64,000 bases of DNA from Ipomoea triloba (lineage: Eukaryota > Streptophyta > Magnoliopsida > Solanales > Convolvulaceae), in the NCBI RefSeq assembly GCF_003576645.1, contig NC_044924.1, forward strand, positions 23,942,904 through 24,006,903, given 5' to 3'. Numbering within the stretch: position 1 is the first letter of the stretch; each line of letters begins with the position of its first letter. The position numbers were made by a program, and so were the translations under genes. A model generated the notes under the pieces. It was not told the origin of the DNA. It made no database searches and was given only the letters and a program-made list of their open reading frames with translations. Positions 23,660 through 35,235 of the stretch are shown here, in pieces.

Positions 23660-24690
23660 TTTTTTTTTTCCGCGTCCTAAGTAAGTCACGTATTTAACTG
23701 TTCATATGCTAAAGATATTTATTTAAACAATTGAACCTTTAAGCCTAGAAGAACTAGTACTACGGAATACACAGGTTTAGAATTAATAGGCATGGTGTAT
23801 ACTCAATTAATTCTCTCACGGATTAACCTATGCTAAAATTGGCTAGATATAAGCACAATTAATCACAATACTAAATCATAGGATAAAACTTAATTGATTG
23901 GCAAAACGGAACTTATATCAATGCAAAGTGTTCAAGATAAATCATCCATACTCCTAGAATAGCAAATTTAGTACATAATTTTTTTAAAATCAACAACCAA
24001 TTGCAGTAGTAAATAAACCTTAGAAATTTGGCACTATAATCTATGTGCCACAAATCAATATTCACACACTCACAATTTGGAAATTGAAAGATTAAAATAA
24101 TGTGTTGCGAATTGAAGAAAAAGGAAAGCAAAACCATACCGGAGATTAAGATGCCAAAATTTCAGCTGCCGCACCATGAAAAATTCCACCGACGAAACAA
24201 TTGCGAAGTTGCTGGACTGGAAATTCTCAGCTGCCAACGCACAATCTGCTGCTGCCAATAACCGCCTTTCACCGAGCGGAAATCACCGAACGGAATCCGG
24301 TGAAAAACACGATGATCCATCCCCCTTCAAACACACCTCTTTTATACTACTCAGGCTCCAAGTCTCCAACCGTACCTCCGATTTCAACATGCAACAGTCG
24401 CTAGAATCTCCTGGCATCAATTCGACAGAAGAACTTGAACCAAGGAGTACCATTGAAAATGCTTTCGTCCGTTCAGCTCTCCAGCTATTCAATCAGCGAT
24501 CTAGAAAGGTCGTTTGGAGTCCTTGTTTGCCGATGCCGAAAGAAAACCCGTCTTTTATCTGTCGGCTGCTCTAGGAAGAAGAAAAGGAAGCTAGGAATTT
24601 TATTAGATGGGCTGCCTTGTTATATCGTGGATCATGGTAAAAAAAAAAAAAAATGGCAGTGTTTCTTTTATGGTTGTGGTCAAGTGTTAA
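23660..24690 (-). mobile_element. LTR-like fragment (- strand), unknown family
   Basis: Read on the - strand there is a TATA-like AGTATAAAAGAGG near 24338-24350, followed by a long leader-like stretch down to about 23660. The open frame of 132 codons at 24176-24574 (+) overlies this region and resembles no protein I know. The call rests only on the promoter-like layout. Confidence 0.3.
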
Positions 24691-24699
24691 CAGAGCTCC

Positions 24700-25058
24700 A
24701 TAAATGAAATTACAGTTCATCTCAAATAATATTGTTTCATATTTTTTTTATATTATCAAATGAAACTATAGTTATATCAAAATGAAATTGTAGTTGTATT
24801 GAAAGGAAAGTGCAGTGTATATAAAATGAAACTAAATAAAAGTTTCACATATTTGAGTGTATATATTGTTGAAACTGTAGTTATATCGAAATGATACTGC
24901 AGTTGTGTTGAAAGGAAATTGAATAACAGTTTCACTCGAAATGATACTATAGTTGTGTTGAAAGGAAACTGAATAACAGTTTCACATATTTGAGTGTCTA
25001 ATATTAAATGAAACTGTAGTTATATCGAAAAAAATGGTAGTTGTGTTGAAAGGGGAGA
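24700..25058. repeat. degenerate minisatellite
   Basis: Units of about 45-75 bases built from GAAACTGTAGTTATATCGAAA and 'gttgtgttgaaaggaaa' repeat at least five times with drift and with interspersed CAGTTTCACATATTTGAGTG. No coding frame is conserved between units. Confidence 0.7.
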
Positions 25059-25191
25059 GTTAATGGCGCGGAACGGAGTCGTTTTTACCGTTTATTTTCA
25101 TTAATCAAAACGACGTCGTTTTGATGCATGAATTATCATGCATTGTGAACCGCGGTCCATAGTAAAATTTGTGATTGGGCTGATATAATTA

Positions 25192-25273
25192 TTAACAAAA
25201 AAAACAAAAAAAAACAAAAAAAACAAAAAAAACAAAAAAAACAAAAAAAAACAAAAAAAACAAAAAAAAACTA
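25192..25273. repeat. (A7-8 C)n microsatellite
   Basis: About nine units of seven or eight A followed by C. Confidence 0.9.
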
Positions 25274-25635
25274 AGCAAAATACTAAAAACCCAAACAACA
25301 TCAATTATAAAAACAAATGAAAGTATAGGCCTAAATAATTAAAATTACAAATGAATTATAAAAAAATTATAAAAATTATAATAAAATAATATTTATCACT
25401 TACCCACCAGACTCCTACCCTAAAAAATTTTACTCCCAAAACACTAAATATTCTTCACCTTGTCAAAACTCTTCACTTATTTGAAGTCGTCACTATTCAT
25501 CATACCTCTTAATACCCTTAAAACATATATACCTCCACCCAAAAAGAAAATCATGACCGATTACATGTATGAACATTAATAGATACAAATCCATATAAAC
25601 CATTGAGGAGCATTTGCTTAAGGATATTGGGGTAA

Positions 25636-25779
25636 GTGATTTGTCATGCATGTAAAGGATCTCAGTATAAATACGAATGCCCAATGCACACATATTGCAA
25701 GAAATGTAAGGGAACTTGCGAATGTAGGAATGATAAGCATTATTTTTATTGTTATTTTAAGAAATTTTTTTATAATTAA
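25636..25779 (+). pseudogene. short Cys-rich open frame, possible zinc-finger exon fragment
   Basis: The frame after a TAA at 25633 encodes 47 residues with eight Cys, arranged CHAC, then ECPMHTYCKKCKGTCEC, then a later Cys, before a TAA at 25777. The paired CxxC spacing resembles a metal-binding fold, which is unlikely in random AT-rich DNA. There is no signal peptide or proper start; an internal ATG exists in the PMH part. A GTAAGTG just upstream could be a splice remnant. I do not recognise the family. It may be a decayed exon captured by a transposon. Confidence 0.3.
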
Positions 25780-27480
25780 TTTACAATAGTTAAATCTACT
25801 TTATTATTAATTATTGGAAAAATTGTATTTTTCATCCTTCAGTTATACCCGTAGTACAAATTTAGTCCATGAGTTATATGTGTAACCATATTTAACCCCT
25901 AAGTTATGTACGAAGTGGTGATTTTAGTCCCTCGAAGACTATTTTTACTACCAATTTGTCACTAATAAATCTATGACCAAAAATGAAATTAATTATTCTA
26001 AAAAGAATTAACAAAAAAAAAAATGGAACCAAGTATTAGATTGAGTTTACCCAAATAGCCTTTCAAATTTATTGTCTCATCAATGTAAATTAGTGCCAAC
26101 TCAAAGAATGTACACAGAATTGACTAGAAATTAAATAACATTAATACGCTTATTCATAAAATAAAAAACGTGTAGGTGCTCATGTGCCTTTACCCCTTAT
26201 ATGAGCTATAGAAAAACCCAATATATAAATATAAAAATTTCACAAAATAAAACCTAAACCAAATTCAAAAACATTCTATCATAGCACAGATGCAAAATAT
26301 GAAGGGAACACGGATCAAGGCATTTATTAAAAATTAAAATGCAAATGCTTCTCTTATAAAGTTCACTCATTTTTTTTTATTTGCAAATATCCAAAGTTCA
26401 CTCATTATTTTTTTCCAAAGAAAACTTCCCCAAAAACCTCGTCATTTTACGCTAGGCATGTTTGGGTTTTCAATTCTGTTTGTACTCATAAATTAGACCA
26501 CAACATTTATTTATTTATTTATTTATAGTAAATATGTAGGTGGTTGATTCAGCGAAGTAGAATCTCAAAAAAAATTGCAAATAAAATAAAGAAATAAACA
26601 AAATACTCATTTTTATTTTCTTTTGAATAATTTTTCAAATATTTTTTTGATATTTTTCACCTCACTTATGCCACAAAGATGATCCTAGAAACCAACAAAC
26701 TACACCACAATTTATAGCACTCAAGAATTGTTTAAGAATTTAAAAAAGGATATATAAAGTGAAAGATGCATAAAAACTACTAAGAAATTGCATAGATCGA
26801 ACACAAGAGTTTTTGTGATTTTCAAATTTTTGATTATGTTTTTGTTTTGATTTCTATTTTTTGATTTTTTTTGATTAAGTTATTCAAATATAAAAGTAAA
26901 GCAATTAACAGCTAGCCACATGTAGTATACACACTAAGAGCTATAAAAAACCCTGCGTTATTTTCATCATCCGCTATTCAAAGGACTCATCGGGTAAAAG
27001 CTAAAGCTCATACTTATTTCCTTTTTTAAAAAAAAAAAAGTGAAAATATTTTCTCCAATTTGAAAATAATAAAGCATAGAATTTTCTATAAGTCTTCAAT
27101 TCTTTTTTTTTTCAAAAGAAAAACAAACAATTGAAAATAGAAATCTCTTCCCCACGCTTTTTTAAATATTGTCATTGATGTTGAGAACAAAAATTATAAG
27201 AGAAACACAAACTTGATAATGCTCATCAATTTATTAAAATGGCATAAACAAGCAAAATGAAAATAAAGGCAAAAGGGAAAGAGAATTGGGTTGCTTCCAA
27301 ATAGTGCTTCAGTTATTGTCTGCAGCTAGACAACATGGGCATTCATAATCCTGCAACTTTACCCGTTCAACAATCTGGGATGATGGTTCATCCTCAAATT
27401 ACTGCTTAAGTCTTTGCCCCAATGACTTCAAAGACTATCTTGATGAACAATGAAGTAACCATGAAGTTACATTTCCTTAT
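25780..27480. other. AT-rich transposon debris, possibly gypsy-derived
   Basis: No coding sequence is supported. At 25850-25960 there are half-foldback motifs such as TTTAGTCC and 'gagttatatgtg'. At about 27285-27335 the string ATTGGGTTGCTTCCAAATAG recalls a motif I associate with plant Tat/Athila gypsy elements; this is recollection and weak. The rest is AT-rich with T and A runs. Confidence 0.3.
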
Positions 27481-27486
27481 ACTCAA

Positions 27487-30430
27487 TTGAGTTGTTGAGA
27501 GGACGAACATGAGCATATTGAACATGACAAGAAGGATGTTAAAGGCTAAAGGTATGCCAAATTCTTTTTGGGGTGAAGCTGTTTCATGTTCTATTTATTT
27601 ATTAAATAGATCTACAGCAAAAAGTATTCCAAATGTTACTCCTACTGAGGCATGGAGTGGTTTTGAGCCAAATGTGCAACACCTTAAAGTATTTAGCTCT
27701 ATTGCTTGTGTTCACATTCCAGCAGAGACAAGGACGAAGTTAGATGATCGTGTAGAAAAAGTTGTCCTCAGTGGTTATAAACAAGAAGGAACAAGTTGTA
27801 TAATCCTATAACTAAGAGGTTTATAATCAATTGGGATGTGGTTTTTACTGAGAATGGAACCTAGAAATGGGAAGTTGACACTCTTGAATACTCTAAAAAG
27901 TGTGTTATTTATATCCTTGAAGAAGAAACAGAAACATCTGCTCCAAATGAGATACCATCAAACCCCACAGGGGAAACTCTTGTACCCTGATGAGTGCATA
28001 TTTGGTTATATTTAATCCCCATATTGAAGCTTATTTTTCCTCTAGATGATATAATTTGTGATCAATATAATTTTGATTTTCTTTACTTTGGTTAATAATT
28101 GCTAAATATATTTTATTTGAAAGAGATCATAGTAAAGAAATTAAGTTATAATTAATTAGATGATTTACCTAATCCTAATATGCATGTTAATCTTTAAATT
28201 ATCTAATATTTTATGGTGTTGGTGGAATTCATAGGTGATGAAAGTTGGTGGAGCCAAAAAGACAAAACAAAAAGAAGACAAAAGTGAAGAGGAAAAAACA
28301 CAAGAAGATGAGGAGCAACATTAATTGCATGGAGACAAACCAAATCATAAAAAAAGCTCAGCACATTAAATGGGCGTACTGCATTCTGGGAAGCGTACGC
28401 ATGGGCGTACGTGCGTACGCCCCGCGCGAACCAGCCTGGCGAGCACGCGTTTTTGACCATTTTTCTGCTCCACTTGATGCCTATAAAAGGCCTCATCCTC
28501 TCCCAAATCAGACCTAAGCTTAGCAAGATGTAGAACTTAGAGCAAACACTTGTTTTCCTTTCCTTTCTTTTCTTTGTTTTGTATTTTCTTCTTCATTTAA
28601 TTTATGCAAGTTTATTTTCCTTTATTTTCTTCTTCATTTAAATTATGCAAGTTTATTTTCCTTATGCTTTATGTTATTTACTCTTCTTCTTCTTTTAATA
28701 TATTTTCCTTATGCTTATTTAATTTAGTTTGGGTTTGAGGTAGGAATTTATTATTTATCTTGAATGCTACCTTTTTAACAATTTCATAAGGGGAAGAATT
28801 ATAATCTTGAATCATAAGCTTGTACAATGAGGTTTGTTTGCATCTTGTTAATAATTACTAGCTATTTTTATTGGCAAGTAATTGGAGAGTTCTTGCTACA
28901 ACGGGAGTTGGGTAAAAACTCAAGCCACCTCTTGTACAACCCAAATATCTCACTACGGGAGTAGGGGACGAATTGGGGGGCTTAATATACCGAGGAGCTT
29001 CAAGAGCTCGAGGTTGAGTCACACATATTGTGATAAATCTCTTGCTCTAATTCAAGGGACGGAATGGTCTTGAATTCATTAGTTTATGACCCTCTTGATA
29101 CATGATTATTGCTCTCCCTAATATATGAGTATATGTAGCATCTTGATAGTAATAACTCCTAGTTTAAATCCCATCTTTATGTTTTTAGTTTATTAGTAAA
29201 TTTATGTTTATGATTGTGCTTGGATTCTCGTTAGTGGGTTAAAAAGCTCCAAAAATAAATAATTGCACAAATACGTGACATAACGCCAATCCCTAGCGGA
29301 ATGACAAAACAAATTCGAACTATATCTCATTTTTGACAACGATCATACCCCAAGAATCATAGAGGCCAAGGCGCCAGCACCAACCACCAATATACTTACA
29401 AGATTACCAGGTATCTCATGTCATGATGATGAAGTTGGTAATGATGGAGAACTTGTACATTTTGCTTTTTCAGCAGGTGATGAGCAAGTGACCTTTGAGA
29501 AAGTAATTAATGATCCTAAATGGGTGAATGCTATGAACAAGGAGATTATGACAATTGAACAAAACAACACGTGCGAACTTACTAATATATCTCACAAGGG
29601 CACAAAGCCATTGTTGTGAAGTGAGTTACGTTTTCAAGATTAAAAAAAAAAGTCAAATGGTGAGATCAAAAGATACAAGGCACAACTAGTGGCAAAAGGA
29701 TTTGAGCAAAGAAAAATCCATCAAATAAATGTTAAGTTGGCTTGAATTGACTATGAAGTTTTCTCTCTAGTTTCTTGGATTGAAACAATTAGACTTTTAA
29801 TTGCTTTAGCAGCACAGAAGCAATGAAAAATCCATCAAGTGGATTTTAAGTTAGTTTTTCTCAATGACCCACTTGAAAAAGAGGTGTTTGTTAAGCAACC
29901 ATCTAGTTTTATCAAACATGGAAATGGAAATAAAGTGTGCAAATTAACTAAGGCGTTTTATGGACTCAAGCAATCACCTCGCGCATTGAATAGGCGCATT
30001 GACAATGATTAGGATGAAGATGTGGATGACTGGAAAAGCACTTCCAGTTACTATTTTACCCTTGGTAGTGTAGTATGTTCTTGGTTCTCAAAGAAACAAT
30101 CAATCGTTGCCCTTTCAACTTGTGAGGTAGAATATGTAGAAACGTCCTCAAGTGCATGCCAAGCAATATGGTTAAACAATGTGATGAAGCATATCTCTTT
30201 TCAGATTAAAGAGCCAATAAAAATATATGTTGATAACATATCTGCAATCAAACTATCTAAGAATCCAGTCACTCATGGAAGAAGCGTAAACACATTGACG
30301 TACGCTACCATTTCCTGAGATATAAAGTTAGCAAGAAGTTAATTGAGTTGGCATATGGTAAGACTAAAGACCAAGTAGCTAGCATATTTACTAAGCCGTT
30401 GAAGTATGAAGCCTTTATCAATTAAGCTGA
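27487..30430 (+). pseudogene. decayed copia pol (integrase end, RT, RNase H), interrupted
   Basis: 27509-27811 encodes the integrase C-terminal part (MPNSFWGEAVSCSIYLLNRS, then GYKQEG). After the solo LTR at 27988-29345 the element resumes with reverse transcriptase pieces (29510-29990, with FYGLKQSPRA) and then jumps to RNase H (30022-30420: STSSYYFTLGS, then CEVEYVE and DNISAIKLSKNP). The YxDD catalytic block between them is deleted near 29990. Several stops (e.g. in the integrase-RT linker and near 29825) and shifts are present. The 5' half (gag, protease, integrase core) is not found. This is a non-functional remnant. Confidence 0.8.
27988..29345. mobile_element. solo LTR, 1358 bp, in the decayed copia element
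   Basis: It starts TGATGAGTGCATATTTGG and ends GACAACGATCA, flanked by an exact 5-bp repeat TACCC (27983-27987 and 29346-29350). The host reading frame resumes after it. It carries a TATA-like CTATAAAAGG at 28481-28490 on the + strand. About 60-100 bases upstream lies a run of GTACGC palindromes (28376-28425), and a T/C-rich leader follows. No internal region is present, so it is a solo LTR, probably of a Ty3/gypsy element (inference). Confidence 0.85.
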
Positions 30431-30478
30431 AGTAAATGTTGGGAATGATAGTTCTTCAAAATCATAATTAAGAGAGGA

Positions 30479-30727
30479 TGTTTAGTTTTATTTAATATTG
30501 TAATTTTGATTTTTATTTTTAGACTAGTTAATACATATTGTTATTATTGTTATTCTTCAGACATGTTATAGCTTGATCCTAGATTGTAGCTAATTGCCTA
30601 GCCTATATAAAGGCCTCTACGTATATGTATTGATTCAAGCTTTTAATTACATGTAGTAATATACACACATTTATTAGCTTCTGCAGTATATAATATGTTT
30701 GCATATCATTTTGAATTAGGGTTCACA
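30479..30727 (+). repeat. probable 3' LTR of the decayed copia element
   Basis: A purine tract AAGAGAGGA is followed by TGTTTAGTTTTATTT, and the sequence ends near AGGGTTCACA. A TATATAAAGG at 30602-30611 lies inside. No matching 5' LTR is in the window, so the ends are predicted, not proven. Confidence 0.5.
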
Positions 30728-30940
30728 GTACAATGGAAGGTAAACCCTGGTCTTGTATAGAAATTGAATTACATCAATGATTATATCATGTGTCAGGATC
30801 CACTATGAACATTATGGAGTCTGGTCCAAATTATGTGTTTATAATTAATAGATTATGAAAATTCAGTTATGTACATTTAGTTATAACTTAATGTATATAA
30901 TATGTTAATTGTAAGTATATAATATACTAATTGTATGTAC
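30728..30940. other. AT-rich MITE-like remnant split by the next copia element
   Basis: The motifs 'catgtgtcaggatccac', TTAATGTATATAATATG and TGTTAATTGTAAG recur, and the right side may continue after 35235 (GGATCATGATTCACAATG). The 30941-35230 element seems to have inserted into it. No gene is seen. Confidence 0.4.
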
Positions 30941-31096
30941 TGTTAAACCCATAGCCTGAACTAGTCTTTAAATGATTTTGTTATTTACTATTCTTTAGGC
31001 TTTAGTTTTGATTCTGTTGTAACTTCCTTTTGTAGAGTGCTATATATACCTTTAGTGTAAATCATAAGTGTAATCAATTCATTCCAACTCTTCACA
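30941..31096 (+). repeat. 5' LTR of the 30941-35230 element
   Basis: This is the 156-bp direct repeat of 35075-35230. A TATA-like GCTATATATACC lies at about 31041-31052. Confidence 0.95.
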
Positions 31097-31170
31097 TGGT
31101 ATCAAGAGCTAGAAACTATTCTTAAATTTTTTTTTTCCTTTTCCTTTTCCCTAGCCTACACTGCTACACA

Positions 31171-31680
31171 ATGTCTACCACAACTGAAACAACCGCAATT
31201 GATACACCCATTGTCCAAATTACTACTCCTGCGAATTTCCCTATTAAGCTTACTTCTTCCAACTTTTCAGTTTGGAGACGACAAATCAAAGCCACTTTAA
31301 TTGGCTTCAATTTACTAGGCTACATTGATGGAAGTACTATAGCCCCATCCCAATTTTCCGATGCCGCGAAAACTATTCCAAATCCTAGCTATACAAATTG
31401 GTACCGTCAAGACCAAATTATAATTAGTGCCCTCCTTGGAAGCTGTTCTGACCCCATTCAACCATTCATCTCTTCCACTAAAACCTCTCATGCAACTTGG
31501 GAGTCATTAACAGCGAGCTTTGCAAACACCTCACATGGACGAATTATCTCGCTTAAATCCAAGTTAGCTTGTAATCCACGAGGTAATCGATCCATTGTTG
31601 ATTATCTCAACGATATGAAGGCTATTGCCGATGATCTTGACCACCGTGGCAAAATTACAACAGTGGACGAGGCTCCTAGA
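31171..31680 (+). pseudogene. copia gag, C-terminal part deleted
   Basis: ATGTCTACC opens a frame typical of plant copia gag: LTSSNFSVWRRQIKATLIGF, then LGYIDGS, then YLNDMKAIADDLDHRG. After GKITTVDEAPR the frame jumps to the CCHC knuckle CKFCNIPGHEVRYC near 31690 in a different frame. The usual stretch between them (more than 50 residues) is missing, so an internal deletion joined the two parts out of frame. Confidence 0.85.
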
Positions 31681-31685
31681 ATGGT

Positions 31686-33164
31686 TTGGTGTGTAAGTTC
31701 TGTAATATTCCTGGACATGAGGTACGCTATTGTCGTAAGCTAATCCGATTTTTGAAAGAGAATAATATCTCGCATGTTCAGTCCGCAAGCTCAAGCCCGA
31801 CCCCGTCTGTCAATACGTCCACCACACAACCTATGCCGACACACCCGTGGTTATTTGATAGTGGCGCTTCTCACCATACCACGTTGAGAACTTCACCGCT
31901 ACATACTTTCAGCGAATATGGTGGTCCAGATGAGATACGCCTGGGTGATGGTAAGTGTCTTCCTATAACTCATATTGGTCACACTACCCTTTCTACACCA
32001 TCCCGACCTCTTTCCCTTAATAATGTTTTGTGTGTTCCTACGTTACATATGAATTTAGTGTCAGTTTCTCAATTATGCCACGCTAACTCTGTTTCGATTG
32101 AATTCTTCTCTAATTTCTTTCTCGTGAAGGATTGTCGAACGGGGGTACCACTGATGCGGGGGGAGACTGTTGATGGTATCTATTACGCTCCTACCTCATT
32201 TATGCCTCAAGTCAATGGAACGAATTTGGTGTCTCTGTCAGATTGGCATCATCGTTTGGGTCACCCCTCTAATAAAATACTTGGTCGTGTTTTAAGTCGT
32301 TGCTTCAATGTTTCCAACTTTCCATTAAATCGTTTTCACTGTATTTCTTGCAACATTAATAAGAGCCACAAATTACCCTTTGCAGAAAATTCTATGGCGA
32401 GCTTTAGACCTCTAGAATTAATTTATACTGATGGCTATACTTACTATGTTATTTTTGTTGACCAGTTTACAAAATATATTTGGTTCTACCTACTCAAAAA
32501 AAAAAAAGTCAGATGTAGCTCTTATTTTTCCACAGTACAAAAAACTTGTAGAAAATTATTTCAATAAAAAAATACTCTCAATATCCTACATTTAATAATG
32601 AGGGGATTTCTCATTTCACCACTCCCCCTCATACCCCTGAGCATAACGGAACAGCTGAACGTCGTCACCGCCACATAGTTGAGACTGGTATGTCATTATT
32701 ACATTCAGCTTCTTTACCTTTGTCTTTTTGGTCTCATGCATTCCAAACTGCAGTTTATCTCATAAATAGGTTGCCCACACCTATCTTGGGTAACCAATCT
32801 CCTTTTGATGTATTATATAAAACTCAACCCAATTATGCTAAGCTCCAACCGTTTGGATGTTTATGTTTTCCCTGGCTAAAATCGTACCGCTCACATAAAC
32901 TTAAGCCTAAATCATCTTGTATTTTTTTGGGTTACTCAAATTCACAGTCTGCCTATAAATGCTATGAACCTAATACAAAAAAAGGTTTTTCTCTCTAGGC
33001 ATGTTAAATTTGTTCCAACCCAATTTCCCTACAAAACTCTAAATGTGGATGATTCTGCAATTTCAACATCTCAGGTCACAAATAATGTTTGTCTGTTTTC
33101 CAATCTACTTACACAGCCACGTCCGTCTAGACATGCAAATACAACCCCTTCGTCTGATTTTTAG
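31686..33164 (+). pseudogene. copia protease-integrase region, broken
   Basis: It holds the CCHC knuckle, the protease WLFDSGASHHT (near 31850), the pre-integrase WHHRLGHPSNKIL (near 32250) and an integrase fragment (YVIFVDQFTKYIWFYLL) lacking its expected N-terminal portion. A stop follows at 32565. Integrase resumes at 32600 (TPEHNGTAERRHR) and continues to 32998, where an extra A in an A run near 32985 shifts the frame. A TAG at 33162 ends the next piece. It cannot encode a whole polyprotein. Confidence 0.85.
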
Positions 33165-33179
33165 GTTTCTCAACCGTCC

Positions 33180-34319
33180 GTGCCAGCTCCGTCGCCAATA
33201 GCTACTCCTCCGCCGGCGGCGGATCTCTTCCAGTCTCAACCAACATTTGTGCCACCTCCATCGCCATTAGCTCATGTTTCGTCGCCCAGTAGTCGTTCTC
33301 TGGTGTTGTCTCCACCACGTACGTCATCGCCTCCTCCGGCGTCATCCCCTAATCCGACGCTATCTCCTCTTCTAGCGTTATCTCATCCACCAGTGTCGTC
33401 CCCTGAACTGGCGTCATCCCCTCCTCAGGCGTCGTTCCCCACACCGGCGTCATCCCCCACTCCAGCTTCGTCTAGTAGCACACCGGTAGTCGCTCCACGT
33501 CAGGTACCTACTACTCGACCTGTCCGGAACCGCAAGCCTAATCCTAAATATTTTGGTCCTTCATTTGTCAATACCGCCTCATCAGTACATCCCTTACCTC
33601 CTCGTCTTGAACCTAACACCATCACCCAAGCGTTGAGAGATCCTTTGTGGCGTAAGGCAATGGACGAAGAGTATGAGGCTTTACTACGGAATATCACTTG
33701 GGTTTTGGTACCACGACAATCCAGACCGGTAATTGGGTGCAAATGGGTGTTCCGGGTTAAACGTAAGCTAGATGGTTCTGTTGACAGGTATAAGGCACGA
33801 CTTGTAGCGAAGGGGTATTTACAGCAAGCTGGGCATGATTTCTTTGAAACATATAGCCCAGTAATGAAACCTGTTACTATACGTGTGGTTATTTCTATTG
33901 CATTGCATAATAATTGGCATATACGACAGTTAGACATTAATAACGCGTTTTTGAATGGAACGTTGACTGAAACTGTTTTTATGGAACAACCACCGGGTTA
34001 TGTTAATGTGGATTTTCCTTCTCATGTTTGTGAGCTTAAAAAAGCTTTAAATGGCTTTAAACAGGCACCGCGAGCCTGGTACCTTGAGCTTAGCCATTTT
34101 TTGTTGCGTTATGGTTTTGTCAAGTCACAGGCAGACGCTTCCTTATTTGTTTACTCAGCTAATGGCATTCTCATGTACTTTTTGGTGTATGTCGATGATA
34201 TCCTACTGACCGGGAGTAGTGCTGTATGTGTTGAGCAATGTGTACGAGCATTGTCTAATGCCTTTGCATTGAAAGACTTGGGTTCTGTTCATCATTTTCT
34301 AGGTGTCCGATGGTGCTAA
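33180..34319 (+). pseudogene. copia reverse transcriptase with Pro/Ser-rich linker
   Basis: The first 115 or so residues are a Ser-Pro linker of repeated ASSP units. The RT follows from WRKAMDEEYEALLRN through LDINNAFLNGTL and the intact catalytic YVDD at 34188-34199, to HHFLGV. It then jumps into downstream sequence and stops, so the RT thumb region is deleted. The linker codons use TCGTCC/GCGTCA repeats, giving an unusually GC-rich patch for this window. Confidence 0.85.
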
Positions 34320-35074
34320 GCCAGTTTCCACGCCCATGAGTTCTTCAGAGGTTCTCCCTTTGCCGGACTCTTCTACAGTTGTTGATCCTATAGGTTATCG
34401 CAGGCTTATTGGTATGTTGCAATATTTAAGCCAGTTTCTGCAATAGATGTTTCATTTGTTGTGAATCGTTTGTCCCAGTTTATGCATGCACCATCTGCGA
34501 CTCATTGGCCCGCTGCGAAGCGTGTTCTACGCTACCTTAAAGGGACATTGTTCCATGGGCTATTTCTCAAAGGTACCACTTCTTTTCAACTTACTGCCTT
34601 TTCTGATTCTGATTGGGGTGGCTCTAGCACTTAGGGTCGTTCTACCACTGCTTATGTTTTGTACCTCGAGGGTAACATTGTTTCTTGGAAGTCAATGCGT
34701 CAGAAGTCAGTTTCTCGTTCTTCCACTGAGGCAGAATACCGTGCCCTTGCAAATGCTACTGCTGAGGTTTTGTGGGTTCAACATCTCTTGTGAGAGCTAC
34801 ACGTGTCACTGAAAAGCTCTCCTATTTTACTATGTGATAATCTCAGTGCTACATATGTCTGCAAGAATCCTGTGTTCCACTCTAGAATGAAGCATCTTGC
34901 CCTTGACTATTTCTTTGTTTGTGAGTTGGTGACGTCAGGGGCTTTGGTTGTTCGTCATCTTTCCTCCAAAGAGCAGCTAACTGATATCCTCACAAAGTCA
35001 TTGAGTCGTGCGCCTTTTCAACTTTTTCGGTCAAAGATTGGAGTCTCCGATGGATCCTCCATCTTGCGGGGGCA
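34320..35074 (+). pseudogene. copia RNase H region, broken
   Basis: The segment from VDPIGYRRLIGMLQYL to AFSDSDWGGSST, then [20 protein letters not shown] and [19 protein letters not shown], matches copia RNase H. A stop follows GSST (near 34633) and another interrupts near 34790; frames change between 34430 and 34600. The coding sequence ends close to the purine tract. Confidence 0.85.
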
Positions 35075-35230
35075 TGTTAAACCCATAGCCTGAACTAGTC
35101 TTTAGATGATTTTGTTATTTACTATTCTTTAGGTTTTAGTTTTGATTCTGTTGTAACTTCCTTTTGTAGAGTGCTATATATACCTTCAGTGTAAATCATA
35201 AATGTAATCAATTCATCCCTACTCTTCACA
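35075..35230 (+). repeat. 3' LTR of the 30941-35230 element
   Basis: This 156-bp copy differs from the 5' LTR at about six positions. Confidence 0.95.
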
Positions 35231-35235
35231 TGTAC

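Larger units (their letters stand above)
30941..35230 (+). mobile_element. Ty1/copia element, compact, 156-bp LTRs, internally deleted
   Basis: LTRs 30941-31096 and 35075-35230 are both 156 bp, starting TGTTAAACCCATAGCC and ending ACTCTTCACA, with six differences counted (about 96% identity). Exact TGTAC target duplications flank it (30936-30940 and 35231-35235). A primer site TGGTATCAAGAGC lies at 31097-31109 and a G-rich tract CTTGCGGGGGCA before the 3' LTR. The whole is 4.3 kb, shorter than usual because gag, integrase and RT have internal losses. Confidence 0.95.

Noticed and set aside
24176..24574. A 132-codon open frame considered as a gene.
   Set aside because: No recognisable domain; it overlaps a promoter-like LTR layout on the opposite strand, and a second frame is also open in the same place.
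28203..28526. Frames of 90-107 codons on both strands considered as a small gene.
   Set aside because: They lie inside the solo LTR and span its promoter palindromes and TATA box.
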